This document shows positions 1 through 7,588 of a stretch of 24,680 bases of DNA, piece after piece. The DNA is from CAZXVW01 sp964644025 (lineage in GTDB: Bacteria; Acidobacteriota; Terriglobia; Bryobacterales; Bryobacteraceae). Numbering within the stretch: position 1 is the first letter of the stretch; every line of letters starts with the position of its first letter. The position numbers and the translations under genes were made by a program. The DNA is taken from positions 1 through 24,680 of the forward strand of contig CAZXVW010000042.1 in the NCBI GenBank assembly GCA_964644025.1, read 5' to 3'. The notes under the pieces were generated by a model that ran no database searches, was not told where the DNA came from, and was given only the letters and a program-made list of their open reading frames with translations.

Positions 1-875
1 CCGGCCTCAAGGTGGACCAGATCGACGAAGTCGTCCTCGTTGGCGGCTCTACCCGCATCCCGCTCGTGCGCAGCGCCGTCGAGCGGCTGTTTCGCGCCCG
101 GCCCCACACCGAACTGAACCCGGAGGAGGTGGTGGCCCTGGGCGCGGCCATCCAGGCGGCCATCCTCGGCGGTGAAGTCGAAGACAAGCTGCTGCTCGAC
201 GTTACGCCACTCTCGCTCGGCATTGAAACCATGGGCGGCGTGGTTTCCAAGCTCATCGGCCGCAATTCCACTATTCCGGCCAGCGCCACCGAGCACTTTA
301 CCACCGCCGTCGACGGCCAGACCAACGTGCTCATCCACGTGGTCCAGGGCGAACGGGAACTGGCCAAGGATTGCCGCAGCCTGGCGCGGTTCGACCTGAA
401 AGGCATCGACCCCATGCCCGCCGGCGTGCCCCGCATCGAAGTGCGCTTCCTCATTGACGCCAATGGCATTCTTAACGTCTCCGCCCGGGAACTTCGCACC
501 GGCAAGTCGCAGGAAGTGGAAGTGAAGCCTTCCTACGGGCTGACCGACGAGCAGGTGGAGAAGATGATCCGGGAATCGGTTGAACTGGCCGAGGAGGATT
601 TCCGAGAGCGCCAGGTGCGCGAGGCGCGCGTGGAAGCCGACACGATTCTAACGGCGGTCGAGAAGGCCAAAGAAGATGAGGCCTATCTTGAGCTGACCGA
701 GGAGGAACGCAACCGGATCGAAGACGCAGTGAACCAGCTCATGCTGGTCTACCATGGCGGCGACCACCTGCTCATCCGCGCCAAAATTGAAGAACTGAAC
801 AACGTCACCATGAAGCTTGCTGCCAGCATAATGAACACCGCCGTCAGCAAGGCTCTGAAGGGCACCAGGATCTGA
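1..875 (+). CDS. hscA: Fe-S assembly Hsp70 chaperone HscA, 3' part (5' end outside window)
   Basis: This is the C-terminal ~290 residues of an Hsp70; the reading frame enters at base 3 and the start is missing. The piece begins just before the nucleotide-binding motif VGGSTRIP, continues through the linker LLLDVTPLSLGIETMGG and the beta-sandwich substrate-binding domain, and ends in the helical lid. The run QGERELAKDCRSLARF and the segment VKPSYGLTDEQVEKM match HscA better than general DnaK, and the C-terminus lacks the DnaK acidic tail. HscA delivers the scaffold IscU, through its LPPVK loop, for cluster transfer in an ATP-dependent cycle with HscB. The next gene is iscX, one base after the stop, which supports the HscA call. 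A divergent DnaK paralogue is the alternative, and less likely. Confidence 0.93.
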   Translation, partial: GLKVDQIDEVVLVGGSTRIPLVRSAVERLFRARPHTELNPEEVVALGAAIQAAILGGEVEDKLLLDVTPLSLGIETMGGVVSKLIGRNSTIPASATEHFTTAVDGQTNVLIHVVQGERELAKDCRSLARFDLKGIDPMPAGVPRIEVRFLIDANGILNVSARELRTGKSQEVEVKPSYGLTDEQVEKMIRESVELAEEDFRERQVREARVEADTILTAVEKAKEDEAYLELTEEERNRIEDAVNQLMLVYHGGDHLLIRAKIEELNNVTMKLAASIMNTAVSKALKGTRI

Positions 876-876
876 C

Positions 877-1089
877 ATGGCGAAGCTGACCTGGGACGAT
901 GCCGAGGACATCGGCATCGCTCTTTATGAAAAACACCCCGATACCGATCCCCTCAGCGTCCGCTTCACCGACCTGCATCGCTGGGTCACTGAGCTGGACG
1001 AATTCACCGGCGATCCCGCCGCCTCCACCGAGGCGAAGCTCGAGGCCATCCAGATGGCCTGGTACGAAGAATGGAAAGATAACCAGTAG
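877..1089 (+). CDS. iscX: IscX, small acidic Fe-S assembly protein
   Basis: A 70-residue acidic protein that aligns by eye over its full length with IscX/YfhJ (E. coli 66 residues). The hallmark stretches LTWDDAEDIGIALYE, VRFTDLHRWV and AIQMAWYEEW are all present. IscX binds the cysteine desulfurase IscS and iron, and tunes the rate of Fe-S cluster assembly. It starts one base after the hscA stop, so the two are probably translationally coupled in one transcript. In E. coli a ferredoxin gene (fdx) sits between hscA and iscX; here it does not. Only a poor ribosome binding site is visible, which fits coupling. Confidence 0.93.
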   Translation: MAKLTWDDAEDIGIALYEKHPDTDPLSVRFTDLHRWVTELDEFTGDPAASTEAKLEAIQMAWYEEWKDNQ

Positions 1090-1165
1090 GCCCGGACGAT
1101 GCCGGCGGTCCCGGCTCCGTCCCCGCGGCGGATACCCCGTCCGGCAAAGCAACCGCTTCGCCTCA

Positions 1166-2284
1166 TCAGCTCCCGGTCGCCACCCGGTGGATCGCGTTTA
1201 CCAGCTTGCGGTACGGAACCGAGGCGAAATCGTCGAACCCCAGCCATTCGCCGTCCCGCCAGCTCGAGTAATACCACCGGGCGAGAATGGCCAGATGCTC
1301 CTGGCGCTCCGCAAGCGGAACCGGAGCCGGATCGAGCGAAGCGATCAGCTCCCGCAGGCGCTTGTCCAGCGAGACGGGCCGGCCCTCAACCACCCCGAGC
1401 GGGAAACGGCGCCGCGGCAACCAGCAGCCGGCGGCGACAAACCAGAGCTCGACCGCTCCGTTGTCTCTCGACGGCGTCACGGCCACTCCGTTCAGCCGGT
1501 CGATGTCAGTCGCCAGTTCGTCCCGAAGCCGCAGAACCTGGCGAATCCGTTCATATTGCTCGTGCTGGCAAGCCGCCGCCTCGAAGTTCAGCTCTTCGCT
1601 CAAGCGGTCGCGCGCCGCGGCGACCACGCGCAGCAGGGACTCACCCCCCGTGGCCAGGAACTCGGAGACCCGCTGCACTTCGCTCCGATACTCCTCCACG
1701 CTAACGACTTGCTGGCAGGGCCGCAGGCAGCGGTTCATCTCCCCGTAAATGCAGCCCGGATGCTCTGGCGAGGGTTGGAAATCCTCCCGGCAGCGCCGGA
1801 TCTGGAAAAGGTCCAGGAACTCGTTTTCGAAACGCTCCGCCGCCGCTCGCGTCCGGAAGGGCCCGAAGAACTGCGCGCGGGCCGCCGTGAGCCGCGAGGT
1901 GACCTGGGTCCGCGGAAACTTGCGCGACAGAATCAGTTTCACATAGGGCGGCATCCGCAATTTCACCAGCTTGCGGTAGGTTCCCGGAAAGTGCCGCCGG
2001 GCGAGTTCCCAGGAGATCAGAAACGACTCCAGGCGCGAGCCCGTCCGCCAGTATTCCACCCGCGCGACCACCCCCCGCAAATTCAGCCGGCGCGAACTTT
2101 CCCGGCCAGGCCCCAGCAGCCGGGCCAGCCGCCGCCGGAGCGAGGCCGTGCGGCCCAGGTATGGGGAACCGCTCCGCGGCCACAGCAAGAACACGGCCGG
2201 TTCGGCGCGCACCGACCGCAGGGCAGCGTCAATCTCCGCCCCGTCCGGGCCGGCCTCCAATGTCTCCGCCTCCGGCAGCCACAT
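1166..2284 (-). CDS. UvrC-like GIY-YIG nuclease lacking the RNase H-like half
   Basis: 372 residues resembling the N-terminal half of excinuclease subunit UvrC. A GIY-YIG nuclease domain spans about residues 29-115: PAVFLL (degenerate first motif, Tyr changed to Phe), then PYLGRT with Tyr42, the basic SLRRRL stretch and a candidate catalytic Glu86 in LESFLI. The UvrC linker motif PGCIYGEMNRCLRPC follows at 176-190 and a UVR-type helical pair at about 195-255. The C-terminal ~110 residues resemble neither the RNase H-like nuclease domain nor the HhH pair of full UvrC (about 600 residues). Architecturally it is closest to Cho, the short UvrC homologue that makes only the 3' incision. It is transcribed alone, convergent with iscX. 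A role in nucleotide excision repair is inferred. Confidence 0.8.
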   Translation of the reverse strand: MWLPEAETLEAGPDGAEIDAALRSVRAEPAVFLLWPRSGSPYLGRTASLRRRLARLLGPGRESSRRLNLRGVVARVEYWRTGSRLESFLISWELARRHFPGTYRKLVKLRMPPYVKLILSRKFPRTQVTSRLTAARAQFFGPFRTRAAAERFENEFLDLFQIRRCREDFQPSPEHPGCIYGEMNRCLRPCQQVVSVEEYRSEVQRVSEFLATGGESLLRVVAAARDRLSEELNFEAAACQHEQYERIRQVLRLRDELATDIDRLNGVAVTPSRDNGAVELWFVAAGCWLPRRRFPLGVVEGRPVSLDKRLRELIASLDPAPVPLAERQEHLAILARWYYSSWRDGEWLGFDDFASVPYRKLVNAIHRVATGS

Positions 2285-2603
2285 CCGCGTTCCCTACTCG
2301 CGCGCCAGTGGCCCACCTGCACCCGGCCAGGGTTGCATTGCCCACCGGCATTCGTTTAGAGTTGATTTTACCCGACACTGTCCCGCTGGTTGCCGGGCCT
2401 GGGTAAGAAAATGCGGTCGCGGGTTGCAAAATCCGTACCGATCTGCTACCAAAAGATCTACTGCGTAACGGTGCGCTGCATCCGCTCGTCAGCATAACCA
2501 TATGCCGCGATGCTCACCGCTGCGGGCCCCGGGCTCGTAGCTGCGGCCGTTGCCGCTGACCCAGGATTCGGAATCTGGTGCGGCCCGAAGGAAAGACAGA
2601 GCG
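2285..2603. other. Divergent intergenic region with no recognised gene
   Basis: This 319-base gap separates the leftward UvrC-like gene from the rightward TPR gene and should hold both promoters. The only promoter-like pair I see on the plus strand is TTGCAA (2424-2429), 17 bases, TACCAA (2447-2452), which is a poor match. No tRNA fold or repeat was recognised. An in-frame ATG at 2550 could extend the TPR protein by 18 residues, but it has no ribosome binding site. Confidence 0.4.
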
Positions 2604-3218
2604 ATGACCAAGACCGTCGAGCGAGGCAGGAAGAGCTCCAGAAAAACCACCGCGACTCGAAAGGTAGCCGCGCCGGCCCGAACGGCGAAGAGCAAGCGAA
2701 AATCCACCGGGAAGGGACCCGCCCCGCGCCCGCTGACCAGGGAGAGGCAGGCCGCCTTGTACGACCAGGGGATGAGGCTGTTCACCGCCGGTGAGTTCGC
2801 CAAGGCGGCGGATATCCTGGCGATGGTGGCTACCGGACCGAACCGGGAAATGGCCCACGCCGCCCGAACGCACCGCACCGTTTGCGAGCGGCGCCTCTCG
2901 GCCTCCCCCGAACCGCGGCTCACCACCCCCGACGAGCATTACGATTACGCGATCGCTCTCATCAACCGGCGGGAGCTCGAAGGGGCCAGAAGACACCTCC
3001 TGGAAGCTCTGAAGCACCTGAAAGACGGCGATCATGTGCATTATGCGCTGGCGCTCTGCTACGCCTTGGAAGGCCAGATGGAGAATGCGGCGGCGCATCT
3101 GAAACGCGCCATCGACCTCCGGCCCGCGAACCGGGCCGCGGCTCGCCACGACCCGGACTTTGAACCGTTCACTCACGCACCCGAGATCAGTGCTATCCTT
3201 TTAACCGGGAAGGGTTAG
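2604..3218 (+). CDS. TPR-repeat protein with lysine/arginine-rich N-terminus
   Basis: 204 residues from the ATG at 2604. The purine-rich run GAAGGAAAG lies about 7 bases upstream, and translation from the earlier ATG at 2550 would add a tail with no ribosome binding site. The first ~45 residues are strongly basic and low complexity (Lys, Arg, Ser, Thr, Ala, Pro). TPR-like helical pairs follow, seen in the spacing of AALYDQGMRLFTAGEFAKAADIL and, later, HYALALCYALEGQMENAAAHLKRAIDL with a Pro after the second helix. TPRs are protein-interaction scaffolds; no enzymatic motif is present. No signal peptide or membrane segment is seen, so it is probably cytoplasmic; the basic tail could contact nucleic acid. 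Its end carries the promoter-like and ribosome-binding sequences of the next gene. Confidence 0.75.
   Translation: MTKTVERGRKSSRKTTATRKVAAPARTAKSKRKSTGKGPAPRPLTRERQAALYDQGMRLFTAGEFAKAADILAMVATGPNREMAHAARTHRTVCERRLSASPEPRLTTPDEHYDYAIALINRRELEGARRHLLEALKHLKDGDHVHYALALCYALEGQMENAAAHLKRAIDLRPANRAAARHDPDFEPFTHAPEISAILLTGKG
3191..3199 (+). promoter_or_regulatory. Candidate extended -10 promoter for the yvcK-like gene
   Basis: TGCTATCCT lies in the last codons of the TPR gene: a TGn extension plus TATCCT (4 of 6 matches to TATAAT). No -35 box is seen 16-18 bases upstream. Initiation would fall near 3206, directly before the GGGAAGGG ribosome binding site. Confidence 0.35.
3207..3214 (+). promoter_or_regulatory. 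Ribosome binding site favouring the CTG start at 3221
   Basis: GGGAAGGG is a strong Shine-Dalgarno sequence. It ends 6 bases before an in-frame CTG at 3221 and overlaps the end of the TPR gene. The alternative GTG at 3266 has no comparable purine tract in front of it. Confidence 0.55.
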
Positions 3219-3220
3219 TT

Positions 3221-4279
3221 CTGCCTGAGCGAGTCACGGTTTCCGTCGACAATCCGCTCCGCATCGTGGCGATCGGCGGGGGAAACGGTCTTTTCCCCCT
3301 CTTGCGGGGACTCAAGGATTACGCCCACTCGGCCTGGTACGAGACCGGCAAGCGGCTCTGGCCCCCCGTGGATATCACCGCCATCGTCACGGTCACCGAC
3401 GACGGCGGCAGCTCCGGCCGCCTCCGCCGCGAATTCGATGTCCCGCCCCCGGGCGACATCCGAAACTGCATGGTGGCCCTCTCGGAAGACGAGGCGCTGA
3501 TGGCCCGGCTGTTCCAATACCGGTTTTCCGGCGGCCGCGGCCTCAAGGGACACAGTTTCGGCAACCTCTTCGTCACCGCCCTGGCCAACGTCACCGGGGA
3601 TTTCCCGGCAGCGGTGAAGTTCACCTCGGAGGTGCTGGCGATTGTCGGGCGTATCTACCCTTCCACCCGGGCGAACGTGGGGCTGGAAGCCAGACTTTCG
3701 GACGGATCCGTCGTCCGGGGAGAAACCAGAATCAGCCGGAGCAAGGCCCGGATTGAGAAGATCTCTCTCGGACCCAAGCGCTGCCGGCCGCTCAAGGAGA
3801 CCTTGGAGGCGATCCAGGCGGCCGACCTCATTTGCCTGGGCCCGGGATCCCTGTTCACCAGCGTCATTCCCAATCTCCTGGTGGGCGGGATTCCCAAGGC
3901 CATCCAGGAATCCGCCGCGGTGAAGGCTTACTTCGTCAACCTCATGTGGCAGCCGGGCGAAACGATGAACTTCACTGCCTATGATCACGTCGCCGCCATC
4001 TACCGGCACGCACGCCGCCGGTTGCTCGATTACGCCGTTGTCAACACCTACCCCATCACCGGCGCACTCCGGAGACGCTACGCTGCGGCGAAGGTCTTTC
4101 CCGTGAAGAATGACATCTCGCGTCTCGAAGCGGCGGGTCTCCGGGTGATTGGGGCGAACCTGCTCGCCGAGACGGAGAAAGTGCGGCATGATCCGCAAGC
4201 CACTGCCGCCATTGCGGTGAAACTGGCCCGCGAGGGCCGGCGGCGGCGGGTCCGCGCCCGGAACGCAGGAAAACGCTGA
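3221..4279 (+). CDS. yvcK: YvcK/GlmR-family (CofD-like) UDP-sugar-sensing protein, probable CTG start
   Basis: 352 residues if read from CTG 3221 (337 from GTG 3266). The glycine-rich opening IVAIGGGNGLFPLLRGLK, the motif TVTDDGGSSGRLR, the stretch PPPGDIRNCMVAL, GLKGHSFGNL and the CofD-like segment LGPGSLFTSVIPNLLV are diagnostic of the YvcK/GlmR family. B. subtilis GlmR binds UDP-GlcNAc and stimulates GlmS, controlling carbon flow into cell wall precursors; the older name is gluconeogenesis factor. The residues LRIVAIGGG upstream of the GTG belong to the expected first beta strand, so the GTG start would truncate the fold. No ATG, GTG or TTG exists upstream in frame before the stop at 3161. 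glmU follows 39 bases downstream. Confidence 0.9.
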   Translation: MPERVTVSVDNPLRIVAIGGGNGLFPLLRGLKDYAHSAWYETGKRLWPPVDITAIVTVTDDGGSSGRLRREFDVPPPGDIRNCMVALSEDEALMARLFQYRFSGGRGLKGHSFGNLFVTALANVTGDFPAAVKFTSEVLAIVGRIYPSTRANVGLEARLSDGSVVRGETRISRSKARIEKISLGPKRCRPLKETLEAIQAADLICLGPGSLFTSVIPNLLVGGIPKAIQESAAVKAYFVNLMWQPGETMNFTAYDHVAAIYRHARRRLLDYAVVNTYPITGALRRRYAAAKVFPVKNDISRLEAAGLRVIGANLLAETEKVRHDPQATAAIAVKLAREGRRRRVRARNAGKR

Positions 4280-4318
4280 ACGGAAATTGCAGGGAACGCT
4301 TATCCCGGAAAGGTTCAC

Positions 4319-5722
4319 ATGGACAATCCCGTAACGATCCTGATCCTGGCCGCCGGACTGGGCACTCGCATGAAGTCCCGCCGGGCCAAAGTGCTGCATC
4401 GCGCCGGTGGCCGTAGCCTCATCGAGCATGTCGTCTGCACGGCCCGCCGGTTGGCGCCGGCCGAAAACATCGCCGCCGTAATTGGATACCAGGCCGACCA
4501 GGTGCGTGAAGCGGTGAGCCGATTCGGCATTCAGTTCGTCGTGCAGCCCGAGCAGCGGGGAACCGGTCACGCCGTCCTGGCCGCCCGGCAGGCGCTGGCC
4601 GGCCGCGGCGGGCTTCTCGTCGTCGTGTATGGCGACTCGCCGTTGCTCTCGGCGTCCACTCTGGAATCCCTGATCGCCCGGCAGGCCGGCTCGGAGACCG
4701 CGGCCACTCTGGTGACCGCCGTGCTGAGTGACCCCACCGGTTACGGGCGCGTCATCGCCGGGCCGGACGGCCGCATTCAGGCGGTCGTCGAGGAGAAGGC
4801 GGCCACTCCCGAGCAGCGCCGCATCCAGCGCGTCAACACCGGCATCTACTGCTTCCAGGCGGACCTGCTCTGGAAGCACCTGCCGGAAATCGGAACCGAC
4901 AACCCCGCCGGGGAGTATTACCTCACCGATATCGTCGAGATCTTCCGGCGGGCGGGCCACGCGGTGGGCACGTTTCCCGTAGCGGACCCGGTCGAAGTGC
5001 TGGGCGTCAACACCCGAGTGGAACTCGCCACCGCCGACCGCATCCTGCGCGAGCGGAAGGCGCGCCAGTTGATGCTCGACGGAGTCACCATCGAACGGCC
5101 GGAGACGGTAACCATCGACATGGATGTGCGCATCGGGATGGACACGGCCATTGAGCCGTTCGCCCGGATTCTCGGCGCTACCGAAATCGGCGAGGATTGC
5201 CGGATCGGCACCGCGGCCATCATCAGCGATTCCCGGCTCGGCCCCGGTGTTGAGGTGAACCCGTTCACCATCATTCACGATTCACGCGTCGACGCGGGCG
5301 CCAGAGTGGGCCCCTACGCCCGCCTGCGCCTGGAGAATCACGTCGAGGCCGGCGCCGCCGTCGGCAACTTTGTCGAGCTGAAGAAAACCCGTCTCGGGGC
5401 CGGCTCCCGGTCTCTCCATCTGGCTTACCTGGGTGACTCGGAAATCGGGCGGGACGTCAACATCGGAGCCGGGACCATTACCTGCAATTACGACGGGGCG
5501 CGCAAACACCAGACGCGGATCGGCGACGGCGCTTTCATCGGCAGCAACGCCACGCTGGTGGCGCCGCTCAGCGTCGGCGCCGGCAGCTACGTCGGCGCTG
5601 GCTCGGTCATTACTGACGATGTTCCCAAAGATGCCCTGGCGCTGGGCCGCGGGCGACAAGTGGTGAAGCCGGAATGGGCCCGGCGCCGGCGCGAGGATGG
5701 TCAGGACACTACAACACGATGA
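4319..5722 (+). CDS. glmU: GlmU, bifunctional GlcN-1-P acetyltransferase / GlcNAc-1-P uridyltransferase
   Basis: 467 residues, the usual length. The N-terminal pyrophosphorylase domain carries LAAGLGTRMKSRRAKVLH, QRGTGHAV, VVYGDSPLL, VVEEKAATPEQRR and VNTGIYCF. The C-terminal half is a left-handed beta helix of hexapeptide repeats with HLAYLGDSEIGRDVNIGAGTI; His367 is the likely acetyltransferase base. The enzyme acetylates GlcN-1-P with acetyl-CoA and transfers UMP to give UDP-GlcNAc, the precursor of peptidoglycan and lipid A. The ATG has GGAAAGG 6 bases upstream. It follows the GlmR-family gene, whose ligand in B. subtilis is the product of this enzyme. Its 3' end overlaps the convergent truB by 14 bases. 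Confidence 0.97.
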   Translation: MDNPVTILILAAGLGTRMKSRRAKVLHRAGGRSLIEHVVCTARRLAPAENIAAVIGYQADQVREAVSRFGIQFVVQPEQRGTGHAVLAARQALAGRGGLLVVVYGDSPLLSASTLESLIARQAGSETAATLVTAVLSDPTGYGRVIAGPDGRIQAVVEEKAATPEQRRIQRVNTGIYCFQADLLWKHLPEIGTDNPAGEYYLTDIVEIFRRAGHAVGTFPVADPVEVLGVNTRVELATADRILRERKARQLMLDGVTIERPETVTIDMDVRIGMDTAIEPFARILGATEIGEDCRIGTAAIISDSRLGPGVEVNPFTIIHDSRVDAGARVGPYARLRLENHVEAGAAVGNFVELKKTRLGAGSRSLHLAYLGDSEIGRDVNIGAGTITCNYDGARKHQTRIGDGAFIGSNATLVAPLSVGAGSYVGAGSVITDDVPKDALALGRGRQVVKPEWARRRREDGQDTTTR

Positions 5723-6590
5723 TCGGGTGGTAGAGGTTCGGCAGCCGCGCCTCGCCGACCGCGATGAGCTGGCCTTCCTCGGAGATGGCCTTCACCAGCC
5801 TCGAGCCCGCCTTCGCCCGGAACGGAGAGGCCCGGAAGTCGCGGCCCTGGCGGATCTGGCCGGCGGTCAGATGATCCACGGTCTGCGATGGCACCTCGGG
5901 CAGCAGCCGCGCGGCCGGGATCACGGCTTCCTCCAGGCGCCCGGCGCCGGCGAGTTCTTCCAGTTCTTCGATGGTGCGCGCCTGCTCCAGCGTGAACTCT
6001 GCCGAACGGGTCCGGATCAACCACTGTAGAAACGCGCCGCAGCCATAAGCCTGGCCTACCTCGTGCGCGACGCTTCGCAAATACGTCCCCGCCGAGCAGT
6101 GCACCTTGATCCTCGCCTCAGCCCCCTCAGCGGAAACAAGCTCCAGCGAGTAAATGGTGATCTTCACCGGCTTCAATTCCACCGGCTTGTTCTTCCGCGC
6201 GAGTTTGTAAGCCGGCTTGCCGCCGATCTTCTTGGCCGAGATCGGCGGCGGCATCTGCTCGATTTCCCCGCGAAACTCCTCCAGGATGCGCTCCAAGCGG
6301 GCGGCGTCGAGAACCGGTTCGTTCCGGGGGCTGGTGATTTCTCCCTCCCGGTCATACGTATCGGTGCTCCAGCCGAAATGGATGACGGCGTCGTAGACCT
6401 TATCGCTGATGGCGTAAAATTGCGCCAGCCGGGTGGCCCGGCCGACCACCAGGGGCAATACCCCCGTGGCCGCCGGGTCCAGTGTTCCCAAGTGGCCCAC
6501 CTTCTTGATTCCTGACAGACGCCGCACCTTGCTCACCACGTCATGCGACGTCCAGCCCTCCGGCTTGTTGACAACAATCACCCCGGTCAT
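5709..6590 (-). CDS. truB: TruB, tRNA pseudouridine-55 synthase
   Basis: 293 residues. The N-terminus GVIVVNKPEGWTSHDVV and the catalytic motif KVGHLGTLDPAATGVLPL (Asp38 the nucleophile) are classic TruB; the later TYDREGEIT and CSAGTYLRSVAHEVG segments also fit. The C-terminal domain is present and ends near LPNLYHPIIVL. It converts U55 of the T-loop of most tRNAs to pseudouridine, and the family also acts as a tRNA folding chaperone. The ATG is preceded by GGGAG at 4 bases. In many bacteria truB follows rbfA or infB; here it stands alone between glmU and an SDR gene. A small hairpin (6612-6625, GCCGG-CGAA-CCGGC) lies just upstream. Confidence 0.97.
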   Translation of the reverse strand: MTGVIVVNKPEGWTSHDVVSKVRRLSGIKKVGHLGTLDPAATGVLPLVVGRATRLAQFYAISDKVYDAVIHFGWSTDTYDREGEITSPRNEPVLDAARLERILEEFRGEIEQMPPPISAKKIGGKPAYKLARKNKPVELKPVKITIYSLELVSAEGAEARIKVHCSAGTYLRSVAHEVGQAYGCGAFLQWLIRTRSAEFTLEQARTIEELEELAGAGRLEEAVIPAARLLPEVPSQTVDHLTAGQIRQGRDFRASPFRAKAGSRLVKAISEEGQLIAVGEARLPNLYHPIIVL

Positions 6591-6699
6591 GTAACTCCCA
6601 ATGTAACATTGGCCGGCGAACCGGCTGGCCCCGGCCGTCCCGGCGGGGGAGCCGTGGCGAAAGGCCCGGTTGACTCACAGCGGCGCTGTACTGCATTTT

Positions 6700-6707
6700 G
6701 GAGAGGG
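6700..6707 (+). promoter_or_regulatory. Ribosome binding site selecting TTG 6718 for the SDR gene
   Basis: GGAGAGGG ends 10 bases before the TTG at 6718. The earlier in-frame TTG at 6670 has no such tract and would add 16 residues unlike the family's N-terminus. Confidence 0.5.
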
Positions 6708-6717
6708 TGGTTCCCAG

Positions 6718-7539
6718 TTGCAGGCATTCACAGACAAGAAAGTCCTCGTCACCGGCGCGGGGCGCGGAATCGGGAAACGGCTCGCTCTCGGATTCGCCGC
6801 GGCGGGCGCCCGGCTGGGACTGCTGGCGCGCAGTAAAGCTGAACTGGAGCTGACGCGCCTGGAAATCGAGCACGCCGGCGGGTCCGCCACTCGCCTGGTC
6901 GCCGATGTCCGCAACTACCCGCAACTGAAGGCGGCGGCCGACCGGATGCGAGCCCGCTTCGGAGATATTGACATCCTCGTCTGCGCCGCGGCCGTCCAGG
7001 GCCCGATCGGGCCGGTCTGGGAAACCTCGCCGAAAGCATGGGGCGGCGCCGTGGAAACCAATCTGCTCGGCGTACTCAATTCCTGCCGGGTGGTGCTGCC
7101 GGCGATGGTAAAGCGCCGCTCGGGAAAAATCATCGTCCTTGCCGGGGCCGGCGCCACCCGCCCCCGGCCCAACTTCTCCGCTTACGCCGCCTCCAAGGCG
7201 GCCGTGGTCCGGCTGGTGGAGACCATTGCCGCCGAAGTCCGCGAGCACAATATCCAAGCTAACTGCCTCGCTCCGGGCGCCACCTACACCCACATGACTG
7301 ATCAGATCCTCAAGGCGGGGGAAAAGGCCGGCTGGCGGGACGCCGAACAGGCGCTCAATGTCCGCATGACCGGCGGCGCGCCGCCGGAAAAGCAAATTGA
7401 GCTGGCCCTGTTCCTGGCCTCGGAGAAATCGAATCACATCAGCGGCAAATTGATCCACATCCAGGACAACTGGAAGCGGCTGGCCAACACCACGGTGAAC
7501 GCTGAACTGTACACGTTGCGCCGCATCCGCAAGATCTGA
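6718..7539 (+). CDS. SDR-family NAD(P)-dependent oxidoreductase, altered active site
   Basis: 273 residues from a TTG start. The Rossmann motif TGAGRGIG sits at residues 12-19, and DVRN and NLLGVLNSCRVVLPAM follow as in classical SDRs. The Tyr-x-x-x-Lys pair is present in SAYAASK. However, the catalytic Ser expected about 13 residues before the Tyr is Gly or Ala (VLAGAGATRPRP), and the usual NNAG is replaced by CAAAV. The protein may therefore be a slow or unusual oxidoreductase, or the alignment may shift. SDRs reduce or oxidise carbonyl/alcohol pairs with NAD(P); the substrate cannot be told. It is divergent from truB and stands as a single gene. Confidence 0.85.
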   Translation: MQAFTDKKVLVTGAGRGIGKRLALGFAAAGARLGLLARSKAELELTRLEIEHAGGSATRLVADVRNYPQLKAAADRMRARFGDIDILVCAAAVQGPIGPVWETSPKAWGGAVETNLLGVLNSCRVVLPAMVKRRSGKIIVLAGAGATRPRPNFSAYAASKAAVVRLVETIAAEVREHNIQANCLAPGATYTHMTDQILKAGEKAGWRDAEQALNVRMTGGAPPEKQIELALFLASEKSNHISGKLIHIQDNWKRLANTTVNAELYTLRRIRKI

Positions 7540-7588
7540 GCCCCGCCACCGCCGCCACTCGCCCGGGCCGGAACCGCGCCACGTAAAT

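Noticed and set aside
899..2359. Plus-strand open frame of 486 codons opposite the UvrC-like gene
   Set aside because: Starts inside iscX in another frame and is Pro/Arg-rich, as expected from antisense GC-rich DNA.
3215..5278. Very long open frame on the minus strand (687 codons) opposite the yvcK-like gene and glmU
   Set aside because: Lies antisense to two certain genes; the peptide has no recognisable domain. High GC leaves few stops in antisense frames.
6632..6647. CGGCCGTCCCGGCGGG, repeated at 11648-11663 in another intergenic gap
   Set aside because: Only two copies seen in 24.7 kb; a 16-base GC-rich match may be chance.
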